In this document: piece by piece, positions 37,750-51,100 of the stretch | Position numbering within the stretch: the stretch's first letter is position 1 | How the letters are laid out: each line of letters opens with the position of its first letter | Assembly: GCF_051014445.1 (NCBI RefSeq) | Contig: NW_027488369.1 | Location: forward strand, 17,750,001-17,814,000 | DNA length: 64,000 nucleotides | Reading direction: 5' to 3' | Origin: Colletes latitarsis | Lineage: Eukaryota; Arthropoda; Insecta; Hymenoptera; Colletidae | Notes under the pieces: model-generated | What the model saw: the letters and a program-made list of their open reading frames with translations, nothing else | Told to the model about the DNA's origin: nothing | Databases searched by the model: none | Position numbers and translations under genes: made by a program

Positions 37750-40700
37750 TAATTCTCTAAAATATTGATCGAAACCAGGTTTAATTGACTGTTTCAGTGT
37801 GGTCCCACATTGCTACGTGATCCAAACCAGAGAAAACCCAGGATCCGTTCAACAAGTATGTGAAGAATGCGAATGTATGAGTCCGATGAGTGAAAATCCC
37901 AGGCCTAACCTAGACCTAACATGCGTTATCCTCTATAATATTTATCCAGATCAGGTTTAATTGATTGTTTCAGTGTGGTCCCACATTACTACGTGATCCA
38001 AACCAGAAAAAACCCAGGATCTGTTCATCATGTATGAGAAGTATGCGAAAGAATGAGCCTGATGACAGCAAATCCCAGACCTAACATAGACCTAACATGA
38101 ATTATTCTCTAAAATATTGATCGAAACCTGGTTTAATCGACTGTTTCAGCGTGGTCCCAAATTACTACGTGATCCAAACCAGAAAAAACCCAGGATCCGT
38201 TCAACAAGTATGTGAAGAATGCGAAAGTAAGTGCCTGATGAGGGCAAATCCTAGACCTATCCCAGACCTAACTTGCGTTATCCTCTAAAATATTGATCGA
38301 AACCAGGTTTAATTGACTGTTTCAGCGTGGTACCACATTACTACGTGATCCAATCCAGAAACAGCCCAGGATCTAGCCATGAAGTATGAGAGATATGCGA
38401 AAGTATGAGCCTGATGAGGGCAAATCCTAGACCTAACCCAGACCTAACATGCGTTATCCTCTAAAATATTTATCAAGATCAGGTTTAATTGATTGTTTCA
38501 GTGTGGTCCCACATTACTACGTGATGCAAACCAGAAAAAACCCACGATCTGTTCAACATCTATGAGAAATATGGGAAGGAATGAGCCTGACGAGAGCAAA
38601 TCCCAGACCTAGCTTAGACCTAACATGAATTATTCTCTAAAATATTGATCGAAACCAGGTTTACTTGACTGTTTCAGTGTGGTCCCACATTACTACGTGA
38701 ACCAAACCAGAAAAAACCCAGGATCTGTTCAACAAGTATGTAAAAAACGCGAAAGTATGAGTCTGATGATGTCAAATCCCAGACCTATCCCAGACTTAGC
38801 TTGCGTTATCCTCTAAAATATTGATCGAAACCAGGTTTAATCGACTGTTTCAGCGTGGTGCCACATTACTACGTGATACAATCCAGAAACAGCCCAGTAT
38901 CTAGCCATGAAGTATGAGAAATATGCGAAAGTATGAGCCTGGTGAGGGCAAATCCTAGACCTAACCCAAACCTAACATGCGTTATCCTCTAAAATATTTA
39001 TCAAGACCAGGTTTAATTGAATGTTTCAGTGTGGTAACACATTACTACGTGAACCAAACCAGAAAAAACCCAGGATCCGTTCAACAAGTATGTTAAAACT
39101 GCGACAGTATGACCCTGATGAGGGCATATCCCAGGCCTAACCTAGACCTAACATGCGTTGTCCTCTAGAATATTGATGAAAACCAGGTTTAATTGACTGT
39201 TTCAGTGTTGTACTTCATTACTACGTGATGCAATCCAGAAAAAGCCCAGGATCTAGCCATCAAGTATGAGAAATATGCGAAAGAATGAGCCCGATGTGAG
39301 CAAATCCCAGACCTAACCTAGACCTAACAAGAATTATTCTCTAAAATATTGATCAAAACCAGGTTTATTTGACTGTTTCAGTGTGGTACCACATTACTAC
39401 GTGATCCAATCCAGAAATAGCCCAGGATCTAGCCATGAAGTATGAGAAATATGCGAAAGTATGAGCCTGATGAGGGCAAATCCTAGACCTAACCCAAACC
39501 TAACATGCGTTATCCTCTAAAATATTTATCAAGAAAAGGTTTAATTGAATGTTTCAGTGTGGTACCACATTACTACGTGAACCAATCCAGAAAAAACCCA
39601 GGATCCGTTCAACAAGTATGTTAAAACTGCGACAGTATGACCCTGATGAGGGCAAATCCCAGGCCTAACCTAGACCTAACATGCGTTGTCCTCTAACATA
39701 TTGATGGAAACCGGGTTTCATTGAATGTTTCAGTGTGGTACCACATTACTACGTGATCCAATCCAGAAATAGCCCAGGATCTAGCCATGAAGTATGAGAA
39801 ATATGCGAAAGTATGAGCCTGATGAGGGCAAATCCTAGACCTAACCCAAACCTAACATGCGTTATCCTCTAAAATATTTATCAAGAAAAGGTTTAATTGA
39901 ATGTTTCAGTGTGGTACCACATTACTACGTGAACCAAACCAGAAAAAACCCAGGATCTGTTCAACAAGTATGTCAAAACTGCGACAGTATGACCCTGATG
40001 AGGGCAAATCCCAGGCCTAACCTAGACCTAACATGCGTTGTCCTCTAAAATATTGATCGAAACCAGGTTTAATTGACTGTTTCAGTGTTGTACTACATTA
40101 CTACGTGATCAAAACCAGAAAAAACCCAGGATCCGTTCAACAAGTATGTGAAGAATGCGAAAGTATGACTCTGATCAGTGAAAATCTCAGGCCTTACCTA
40201 GCCCTAACTTGCGTTGTCCTCTAAAATATTGATGGAAACCAGGTTTCATTGAATGTTTCAGTGTGGTACCACATTACTACGTGATCCAATCCAGAAATAG
40301 CCCAGGATCTAGCCATGAAGTATGAGAAATATGCGAAAGTAAGGGCCTGATGAGGGCAAATCCTAGACCTATCCCAGACCTAACTTGCGTAATCCTCTAA
40401 AATATTGATCGAAACCAGGTTTAATTGATTGTTTCAGCGTGGTACCACATTACTACGTGATCCAATCCAGAAACAGCCCAGGATCTAGCCATGAAGTATG
40501 AGAAATATGCGAAAGTATGAGCCTGATGAGGGCAAATCCTAGACCTAACCCAGACCTAACATGCGTTGTCCTCTAAAATATTGATGGAAACCAGGTTTCA
40601 TTGACTGTTTCAGGGTGGTACTACATTACTACGTGATGCAATCCAGAAAAAGCCCAGGATCTAGCCATCAAGTATGAGAAATAAGCGAAAGAATGAGCCT

Positions 40701-42597
40701 GATGAGAGCAAATCCCAGACTTAACCTAGACCTAACATGCGTTATCCTCTAAAATATTGAGCGAAACCAGGTTTAATGGACTGTTTCAGTGTGGTACCAC
40801 ATTACTTCGTGATCCAAACCAGAAAAAGCCAGGATCTGTTCTACAAGTATGTGAAAAACGCTAAACTGTGAGCCTGATGAGGGCAAATCGTAGACCTAAC
40901 CCAGACCTAAGATGCGTTAACCTCTAAAATATTTATCCAGACGAGGTTTCATTGAATGTTTCCGTGTGGTACCACTTTACTACGTGATGCAATCCAGAAA
41001 AAGCCCAGGATCTAGCCATGAAGTATGAGAAATATGCGAAAGTATCAGCCTGATGAGGGCAAATCCTAGCCCTAACCCAGACCTAACATGCGTTAGCCTC
41101 TAAAATATTTATCAAGACCTGGTTTAATTGAAAGTTTCAGTGTGGTACCACATTACTACGTGATGCAATCCAGAAAAAGCCCAGGATCTAGCCATCAAAT
41201 TTGAGAAATATGCGAAAGAATGTGCCTGATGAGAGCAAATCCCAGACCTAACCTAGACCTAACATGAATTATATTCTAAAATATTGATCGAAACCAGGTT
41301 TAATTGACTGTTTCAGTGTGGTCCCACATTACTACGCGATCCAAACCAGAAAAAACCCAGGATCTGTTCAACATGTATGAGAAATATGCGAAAGAATGAG
41401 CCTGATGAGAGCAAATCCCAGACCTAACATAGACCTAACATGAATTATTCTCTAAAATATTGATCGAAACCAGGTTTAATTGACTGTTTCAGTGTGGTCC
41501 CTCATTACTACGTGATCCAAACCAGAAATAACCCAGGATCCGTTCAACAAGTATGTGAAGAATGCGAAAGTATGAGTCTGATGAGTGAAAATCCCAGGAC
41601 TAACCTAGACCTAACATGCGTTATCCTCTAAAATATTGATCCAAACCAGGTTTAATGGACTGTTTCAGCGTGGTACCACACTACTACGTGATCCAAACCA
41701 GAAAAAACCCAGGATCTGTTCAACAAGTATGTGAAAAACGCGAAAGTATAAGCCTGATGAGGGCAAATCCCAGACATATCCCAGACCAAACTTGCGTTGT
41801 CCTCTAAGATATTGATGGAAACCAGGTTTAATTGACTGTTTCAGTGTTGTACTTCATTACTACGTGATGCAATCCAGAAAAAGCCCAGGATCTAGCCATC
41901 AAGTATGAGAAATATGCGAAAGAATGAGCCTGATGAGAGCAAATCCCAGACCTAACCTAGACCTAACATGAATAATTCTCTAAAATATTTATCGAAACCA
42001 GGTTTAATTGACTGTTTCAGTGTGGTCCCACATTACTACGTGATCCAAACCAGAGAAAACCCAGGATCCGTTCAACAAGTATGTGAAGAATGCGAAAGTA
42101 TGAGTCCGATGAGTGAAAATCCCAGGCCTAACCTAGACCTAACATGCGTTATCCTCAATAATATTGATCGAAACCTGGTTTAATCGACTGTTTCAGTGTG
42201 GTACCACATTACTATGTGATCCAGACCAGAAAATAGCCCAGGATCTGTTCAACAAGTATGTGAAAAACGCGAAAGTATGAGTCTGATGAGGTCAAATCCC
42301 AGACCTATCCCAGACTTAACTTGTGTTATCCTCTAAAATATTGATCGAAACCAGGTTTAATCGACTGTTTCAGCGTGGTACCACATTACTACGTGATACA
42401 ATCCAGAAACAGCCCAGGATCTAGCCATGAAGGATGTGAAATATGCGAAAGTATGAGCCTGATGAGGGCAAATCCCAGACCTATCCCAGACTTAACTTGC
42501 GTTATCCTCTAAAATATTTATCGAAACCAGGTTTAATTGACTGTTTCAGTGTGGTCCCACATTACTACGTGATCCAAACCAGAGAAAACCCAGGATC
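37084..42597 (+). repeat. Largest duplicated block V, copy 1
   Basis: About 5.5 kb. The part 37084-40690 matches 46413-50019 at +9329 bp (53 x 176, +1). The part 41213-42597 matches 50015-51399 at +8802 bp (50 x 176, +2). Bases of about 40691-41212 (three monomers) are absent from the partner. Shared private states are TTGATGAAAACC near 39174, CTAACAAGAATTATTC near 39325 and ATTATATTCTAAAA near 41268. It includes block S copy 3. Confidence 0.88.
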
Positions 42598-43212
42598 TGT
42601 TCAACATGTATGAGAAATATGCGAAAGAATGAGTCTGATGAGGTCAAATCCTAGACCTAACCTAGACCTAACATGCGTTGTCCTCTAAAATATTGATGGA
42701 AACCAGGTTTCATTGACTGTTTCAGTGTGGTACCACATTACTACGTGATCCAAACCAGAAAAAACCCAGGATCCGTTCAACAAGTATGTGAAGAATGCGA
42801 AAGTATGAGTCTGATGAGTGAAAATCCCAGGCCTAACCTAGACCTAACATGCATTGTCCTCTAAAATATTGATGGTAACCAGGTTTCATTGACTGTTTCA
42901 GTGTGGTACCACAATACTACGTGATCCAAACCAGAAAAAACCCAGGATCAGTTCAACAAGTATGTGAAGAATGCGAAAGTATGAGTCTGATGAGTGAAAA
43001 TCCCAGGCCTAACCTAGACCTAACATGCGTTGTCCTCTAAAATATTGATGGAAACCAGGTTTCATTGACTGTTTCAGTGTGGTACCACATTACTACGTGA
43101 TCCAAACCAGAAAAAACCCAGGATCCGTTCAACAAGTATGTGAAGAATGCGAAAGTATGAGTCTGATGAGTGAAAATCCCAGGCCTAACCTAGACCTAAC
43201 ATGCGTTATCCT

Positions 43213-43740
43213 CTAAAATATTGAGCGAAACCAGGTTTAATCGACTGTTTCAGTGTGGTACCTCATTACTATGTGATGCAATCCAGAAAAAGCCCAGGAT
43301 CTAGCCATCTAGTATGAGAAATATGCGAAAGAATGAGCCTGATGAGAGCAAATCCCAGACCTAACCTAGACCTTACATGCGTTATCCTCTAAAATATTGA
43401 GCGAAACCAGGTTTAATCGACTGTTTCAGTGTGGTACCACATTACTATGTGATGCAATCCAGAAAAAGCCCAGGATCTAGCCATCTAGTATGAGAAATAT
43501 GCGAAAGAATGAACCTGATGAGATCAAATCCCAGACCTAACCTAGACCTTACATGCGTTATCCTCTAAAATATTGAGCGAAACCAGGTTTAATCGACTGT
43601 TTCAGTGTGGTACCACATTACTATGTGATGCAATCCAGAAAAAGCCCAGGATCTAGCCATCTAGTATGAGAAATATGCGAAAGAATGAGCCTGATGAGAG
43701 CAAATCCCAGACCTAACCTAGACCTAACATGCGTTATCCT
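43213..43740 (+). repeat. Single-monomer triplication
   Basis: Three consecutive, nearly identical monomers start at 43213, 43389 and 43565. Each has TATTGAGCGAAACC, TTTAATCGACTG, TATGTGATGCAATCC and TAGCCATCTAGTATGAG. The equivalent position has one such monomer at 8013, two at 27022 and 27198, and two at 33003 and 33179. The copy number therefore varies 1, 2, 2, 3 between related blocks. Confidence 0.88.
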
Positions 43741-46437
43741 CTAAAATATTGAGCGAAACCAGGTTTAATAGACTGTTTCAGTGTGGTACCACACTACTTC
43801 GTGATCCAAACCAGAAAAAACCCAGGATCTGTTCAACACGTATGTGAAAAACGCTAAACTGTGAGCCTGATGAGGGCAAATCTTAGACCTAACCCAGACC
43901 TAAGATGCGTTATCCTCTAAAATATTTATCCAGACCAGGTTTCATTGAATGTTTCAGTGTGGTCCCACATTACAACGTGATCCAAACCAGAAAAAACCCA
44001 GGATCTGTTCAAGGAGTATGTGAAGTGTGCGAAAGTATGAGTCTGATGAGGTCAAATCCTAGACCTATCCCAGACCTAACATGCGTTATCCTCTAAAATA
44101 TTGATCGAAACCAGGTTTAATCGACTGTTTCAGTGTGGTACCACATTATTATGTGATCCAAACCAGAAAAAACCCAGGATCAGTTCAACAAGTATGAGAA
44201 GAATGCGAAAGTATGAGTCTGATGAGTGAGAATCCCAGACCTATCCCAGACCTAACATTCGTTATCCTCTAAAATATTGATCGAAACCAGGTTTAATCGA
44301 CTGTTTCAGTGTGGTACCACATTACTACGTGATCCAAACCAGAAAAAACCCAGGATCAGTTCAACAAGTATGTGAAAAATGCGAAAGTATGAGTCTGTTG
44401 AGTGTAATTCCCAGGGCTGACCTAGACCTAACATGCGTTATCCTCTAAAATATTGATCGAAACCAGGTTTAATCGACTGTTTCAGTGTGGTATCACACTA
44501 CTACGTGACCCAAACCAGAAAAAACCCAGGATCTGTACAACAAGTATGTGAAAAACGCGAAAGTATGAGCCTGATGAGGGCAAATCCCAGACCTATCCCA
44601 GACCTAACTTGCGTTATCCTCTAAAATATTGATCGATACCAGGTTTGATTGACCGTTTCAGTGTGGTACCACATTACTACGTGATCCAAACCAGAAAAAA
44701 CCCAGGATCCGTTCAACAAGTATGTGAAGAATGCGAAAGTATGAGTCTGATGAGTGAAAATCCCAGGCCTAACCTAGACCTAACATGCGTTGTCCTCTAA
44801 AATATTGATGGAAACCAGGTTTCATTGACTGTTTCAGTGTGGTACCACATTACTACGTGATCCAAACCAGAAAAAACCCAGGATCCGTTCAACAAGTATG
44901 TGAAGAATGCGAAAGTATGAGTCTGATGAGTGAAAATCCCAGGCCTAACCTAGACCTAACATGCGTTGTCCTCTAAAATATTGATGGAAACCAGGTTTCA
45001 TTGACTGTTTCAGTGTGGTACCACAATACTACGTGATCCAAACCAGAAAAAACCCAGGATCAGTTCAACAAGTATGTGAAGAATGCGAAAGTATGAGTCT
45101 GATGAGTGTAATTCCCATGGCTAACCTAGACCTAACATGCGTTGTCCTCTAAAATATTGATGGAAACCAGGTTTCATTGACTGTTTCAGTGTGGTACTAC
45201 ATTACTACGTGATGCAATCCAGAAACAGCCCAGGATCTAGCCATGAAGTATGAGAAATATGCGAAAGAATGAGCCTGATGAGAGCAAATCCCAGACCTAA
45301 CCTAGACCTAACATGAATTATTCTCTAAAATATTGATCGAAACCAGGTTTAATTGACTGTTTCAGTGTGGTCCCACATTACTACGTGATCCAAACCAGAA
45401 AAAATCCAGGATCCGTTCAACAAGTATGTGAAGAATGCGAAAGTATGAGTCTGATGAGTGAAAATCCCAGGCCTAACCTAGACCTAACATGCGTTGTCCT
45501 CAAAAATACTGATCGAAACCTGGTTTAATCGACTGTTTCAGTGTGGTACCACATTACTATGTGATCCCAACCAGAAAATAACCCAGGATCTAGCCATCAA
45601 GTATGAGAAATATGCGAAAGAATGAACCTGATGAGAGCAAATCCCAGACCTAACCTAGACCTTACATGCGTTATCCTCTAAAATATTGAGCGAAACCAGG
45701 TTTAATGGACTGTTTCAGTGTGGTACCACACTACTTCGTGATCCAAACCAGAAAAAACCCAGGATCTGTTCAACAAGAATGTGAAAAACGCTAAACTGTG
45801 AGCCTGATGGGGGCAAATCTTAGACCTAACCCAGACCTAAGATGCGTTAACCTCTATAATATTTATCCAGACCAGGTTTCATTGAATGTTTCAGTGTGGT
45901 ACCACTTTACTACGTGATCCAATCCAGAAATAGCACAGGATCTAGCCATGAAGTATGAGAATAATGCGAAAGTAATAGCCTGATGCGGGCAAATCCTTGA
46001 CCTATCCCAGACCTAACTTGCGTTATCCTCTAAAATATTGATCGAAACCAGGTTTAATTGACTGTTTCAGTGTGGTACCACATTACTACGTGATACAATC
46101 CAGAAACAGCCCAGGATCTAGCCTTGAAGTATGAGAAATATGCGAAAGAATGAGCCTGATGAGGGCAAATCCTAAACCTAACCCAGACCTAACATGCGTT
46201 ATCCTCTAAAATATTTATCAAGACCAGGTTTGATTGACCGTTTCAGTGTGGTACCACATTACTACGTGATCCAAACCAGAAAAAACCCAGGACCCGTTCA
46301 ACAAGAATGTGAAAAATGCGAAAGTATGAGTCTGATGAGTGAAAATCCCAGGCCTAACCTAGACCTAACATGCGTTATCCTCTAAAATATTGATCGAAAC
46401 CTGGTTTAATCGACTGTTTCAGTGTGGTACCACATTA
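43553..46437 (+). repeat. Higher-order block R, copy 2
   Basis: Partner of 8001-10885 at +35552 bp. On its left it is preceded by extra copies of the same TATTGAGCG monomer. On its right the match stops where a two-monomer tandem duplication begins (46061-46764), after which the collinear match to 10.6 kb resumes at +35904 bp. Confidence 0.88.
46061..46412 (+). repeat. Two-monomer tandem unit, copy 1
   Basis: 352 bp, exactly 2 x 176, repeated at 46413-46764. The unit is a monomer with AGCCTTGAAGTATGAG followed by the CCAGGACCCG monomer. The other block S loci (10.6, 20.8, 28.9, 35.3 and 37.2 kb) carry this dimer once. Confidence 0.9.
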
Positions 46438-46764
46438 CTACGTGATACAATCCAGAAACAGCCCAGGATCTAGCCTTGAAGTATGAGAAATATGCTCAAG
46501 AATGAGCCTGATGAGGGCAAATCCTAAACCTAACCCAGACCTAACATGCGTTATCCTCTAAAATATTTATCAAGACCAGGTTTGATTGACCGTTTCAGTG
46601 TGGTACCACATTACTACGTGATCCAAACCAGAAAAAACCCAGGACCCGTTCAACAAGAATGTGAAAAATGCGAAAGTATGAGTCTGATGAGTGAAAATCC
46701 CAGGCCTAACCTAGACCTAACATGCGTTATCCTCTAAAATATTGATCGAAACCTGGTTTAATCG
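46413..46764 (+). repeat. Two-monomer tandem unit, copy 2
   Basis: Second 352-bp copy. It differs from copy 1 mainly at 46493-46499, where ATATGCTCAAGAATG replaces ATATGCGAAAGAATG. It starts in a hybrid monomer (CTGGTTTAATCG then TACGTGATACAATCC), the expected product of an unequal crossover. Confidence 0.9.
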
Positions 46765-48054
46765 ACTGTTTCAGTGTGGTACCACATTACTATGTGATCC
46801 AAACCAGAAAAAACCCAGGATCTGTTCAACAAGTATGTGAAAAACGCGAAAGTATAAGCCTGATGAGGGCAAATCCCAGACATATCCCAGACCAAACTTG
46901 CGTTGTCCTCTAAGATATTGATGGAAACCAGGTTTAATTGACTGTTTCAGTGTTGTGCTTCATTACTACGTGATGCAATCCAGAAAAAGCCCAGGATCTA
47001 GCCATCAAGTATGAGAAATATGCGAAAGAATGAGCCTGATGAGAGCAAATCCCAGACCTAACCTAGACCTAACATGAATAATTCTCTAAAATATTGATCG
47101 AAACCAGGTTTAATTGACTGTTTCAGTGTGGTCCCACATTGCTACGTGATCCAAACCAGAGAAAACCCAGGATCCGTTCAACAAGTATGTGAAGAATGCG
47201 AATGTATGAGTCCGATGAGTGAAAATCCCAGGCCTAACCTAGACCTAACATGCGTTATCCTCTATAATATTTATCCAGATCAGGTTTAATTGATTGTTTC
47301 AGTGTGGTCCCACATTACTACGTGATCCAAACCAGAAAAAACCCAGGATCTGTTCAACATGTATGAGAAGTATGCGAAAGAATGAGCCTGATGACAGCAA
47401 ATCCCAGACCTAACATAGACCTAACATGAATTATTCTCTAAAATATTGATCGAAACCTGGTTTAATCGACTGTTTCAGCGTGGTCCCAAATTACTACGTG
47501 ATCCAAACCAGAAAAAACCCAGGATCCGTTCAACAAGTATGTGAAGAATGCGAAAGTAAGTGCCTGATGAGGGCAAATCCTAGACCTATCCCAGACCTAA
47601 CTTGCGTTATCCTCTAAAATATTGATCGAAACCAGGTTTAATTGACTGTTTCAGCGTGGTACCACATTACTACGTGATCCAATCCAGAAACAGCCCAGGA
47701 TCTAGCCATGAAGTATGAGAGATATGCGAAAGTATGAGCCTGATGAGGGCAAAACCTAGACCTAACCCAGACCTAACATGCGTTATCCTCTAAAATATTT
47801 ATCAAGATCAGGTTTAATTGATTGTTTCAGTGTGGTCCCACATTACTACGTGATGCAAACCAGAAAAAACCCACGATCTGTTCAACATCTATGAGAAATA
47901 TGGGAAGGAATGAGCCTGACGAGAGCAAATCCCAGACCTAGCTTAGACCTAACATGAATTATTCTCTAAAATATTGATCGAAACCAGGTTTACTTGACTG
48001 TTTCAGTGTGGTCCCACATTACTACGTGAACCAAACCAGAAAAAACCCAGGATC

Positions 48055-48137
48055 CGTTCAACAAGTATGTTAAAACTGCGACAGTATGACCCTGATGAGG
48101 GCAAATCCCAGGCCTAACCTAGACCTAACATGCGTTG
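48055..48137 (+). other. Conversion-like patch of C-type sequence
   Basis: Relatives at 12.15, 15.85, 30.45 and 38.73 kb have GTAAAAAACGCGAAAG and GATGATGTCAAATCC here. This copy instead has GTTAAAACTGCGACAG, GATGAGGGCAAATCC and GTTGTCC, which is the C-type sequence found at about 48.41 and 48.94 kb. The offset to 38.85 kb is +9329 bp, as in the rest of block V, so the tract was replaced without shifting the register. Confidence 0.75.
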
Positions 48138-51100
48138 TCCTCTAAAATATTGATCGAAACCAGGTTTAATCGACTGTTTCAGCGTGGTGCCACATTACTA
48201 CGTGATACAATCCAGAAACAGCCCAGTATCTAGCCATGAAGTATGAGAAATATGCGAAAGTATGAGCCTGGTGAGGGCAAATCCTAGACCTAACCCAAAC
48301 CTAACATGCGTTATCCTCTAAAATATTTATCAAGACCAGGTTTAATTGAATGTTTCAGTGTGGTAACACATTACTACGTGAACCAAACCAGAAAAAACCC
48401 AGGATCCGTTCAACAAGTATGTTAAAACTGCGACAGTATGACCCTGATGAGGGCATATCCCAGGCCTAACCTAGACCTAACATGCGTTGTCCTCTAGAAT
48501 ATTGATGAAAACCAGGTTTAATTGACTGTTTCAGTGTTGTACTTCATTACTACGTGATGCAATCCAGAAAAAGCCCAGGATCTAGCCATCAAGTATGAGA
48601 AATATGCGAAAGAATGAGCCCGATGTGAGCAAATCCCAGACCTAACCTAGACCTAACAAGAATTATTCTCTAAAATATTGATCAAAACCAGGTTTATGTG
48701 ACTGTTTCAGTGTGGTACCACATTACTACGTGATCCAATCCAGAAATAGCCCAGGATCTAGCCATGAAGTATGAGAAATATGCGAAAGTATGAGCCTGAT
48801 GAGGGCAAATCCTAGACCTAACCCAAACCTAACATGCGTTATCCTCTAAAATATTTATCAAGAAAAGGTTTAATTGAATGTTTCAGTGTGGTACCACATT
48901 ACTACGTGAACCAATCCAGAAAAAACCCAGGATCCGTTCAACAAGTATGTTAAAACTGCGACAGTATGACCCTGATGAGGGCAAATCCCAGGCCTAACCT
49001 AGACCTAACATGCGTTGTCCTCTAAAATATTGATGGAAACCGGGTTTCATTGAATGTTTCAGTGTGGTACCACATTACTACGTGATCCAATCCAGAAATA
49101 GCCCAGGATCTAGCCATGAAGTATGAGAAATATGCGAAAGTATGAGCCTGATGAGGGCAAATCCTAGACCTAACCCAAACCTAACATGCGTTATCCTCTA
49201 AAATATTTATCAAGAAAAGGTTTAATTGAATGTTTCAGTGTGGTACCACATTACTACGTGAACCAAACCAGAAAAAACCCAGGATCTGTTCAACAAGTAT
49301 GTTAAAACTGCGACAGTATGACCCTGATGAGGGCAAATCCCAGGCCTAACCTAGACCTAACATGCGTTGTCCTCTAAAATATTGATCGAAACCAGGTTTA
49401 ATTGACTGTTTCAGTGTTGTACTACATTACTACGTGATCAAAACCAGAAAAAACCCAGGATCCGTTCAACAAGTATGTGAAGAATGCGAAAGTATGACTC
49501 TGAACAGTGAAAATCTCAGGCCTTACCTAGCCCTAACTTGCGTTGTCCTCTAAAATATTGATGGAAACCAGGTTTCATTGAATGTTTCAGTGTGGTACCA
49601 CATTACTACGTGATCCAATCCAGAAATAGCCCAGGATCTACCCATGAAGTATGAGAAATATGCGAAAGTAAGGGCCTGATGAGGGCAAATCCTAGACCTA
49701 TCCCAGACCTAACTTGCGTAATCCTCTAAAATATTGATCGAAACCAGGTTTAATTGATTGTTTCAGCGTGGTACCACATTACTACGTGATCCAATCCAGA
49801 AACAGCCCAGGATCTAGCCATGAAGTATGAGAAATATGCGAAAGTATGAGCCTGATGAGGGCAAATCCTAGACCTAACCCAGACCTAACATGCGTTGTCC
49901 TCTAAAATATTGATGGAAACCAGGTTTCATTGACTGTTTCAGGGTGGTACTACATTACTACGTGATGCAATCCAGAAAAAGCCCAGGATCTAGCCATCAA
50001 GTATGAGAAATAAACGAAAGAATGTGCCTGATGAGAGCAAATCCCAGACCTAACCTAGACCTAACATGAATTATATTCTAAAATATTGATCGAAACCAGG
50101 TTTAATTGACTGTTTCAGTGTGGTCCCACATTACTACGCGATCCAAACCAGAAAAAACCCAGGATCTGTTCAACATGTATGAGAAATATGCGAAAGAATG
50201 AGCCTGATGAGAGCAAATCCCAGACCTAACATAGACCTAACATGAATTATTCTCTAAAATATTGATCGAAACCAGGTTTAATTGACTGTTTCAGTGTGGT
50301 CCCTCATTACTACGTGATCCAAACCAGAAATAACCCAGGATCCGTTCAACAAGTATGTGAAGAATGCGAAAGTATGAGTCTGATGAGTGAAAATCCGAGG
50401 ACTAACCTAGACCTAACATGCGTTATCCTCTAAAATATTGATCCAAACCAGGTTTAATGGACTGTTTCAGCGTGGTACCACACTACTACGTGATCCAAAC
50501 CAGAAAAAACCCAGGATCTGTTCAACAAGTATGTGAAAAACGCGAAAGTATAAGCCTGATGAGGGCAAATCCCAGACATATCCCAGACCAAACTTGCGTT
50601 GTCCTCTAAGATATTGATGGAAACCAGGTTTAATTGACTGTTTCAGTGTTGTACTTCATTACTACGTGATGCAATCCAGAAAAAGCCCAGGATCTAGCCA
50701 TCAAGTATGAGAAATATGCGAAAGAATGAGCCTGATGAGAGCAAATCCCAGACCTAACCTAGACCTAACATGAATAATTCTCTAAAATATTTATCGAAAC
50801 CAGGTTTAATTGACTGTTTCAGTGTGGTCCCACATTACTACGTGATCCAAACCAGAGAAAACCCAGGATCCGTTCAACAAGTATGTGAAGAATGCGAAAG
50901 TATGAGTCCGATGAGTGAAAATCCCAGGCCTAACCTAGACCTAACATGCGTTATCCTCAATAATATTGATCGAAACCTGGTTTAATCGACTGTTTCAGTG
51001 TGGTACCACATTACTATGTGATCCAGACCAGAAAATAGCCCAGGATCTGTTCAACAAGTATGTGAAAAACGCGAAAGTATGAGTCTGATGAGGTCAAATC

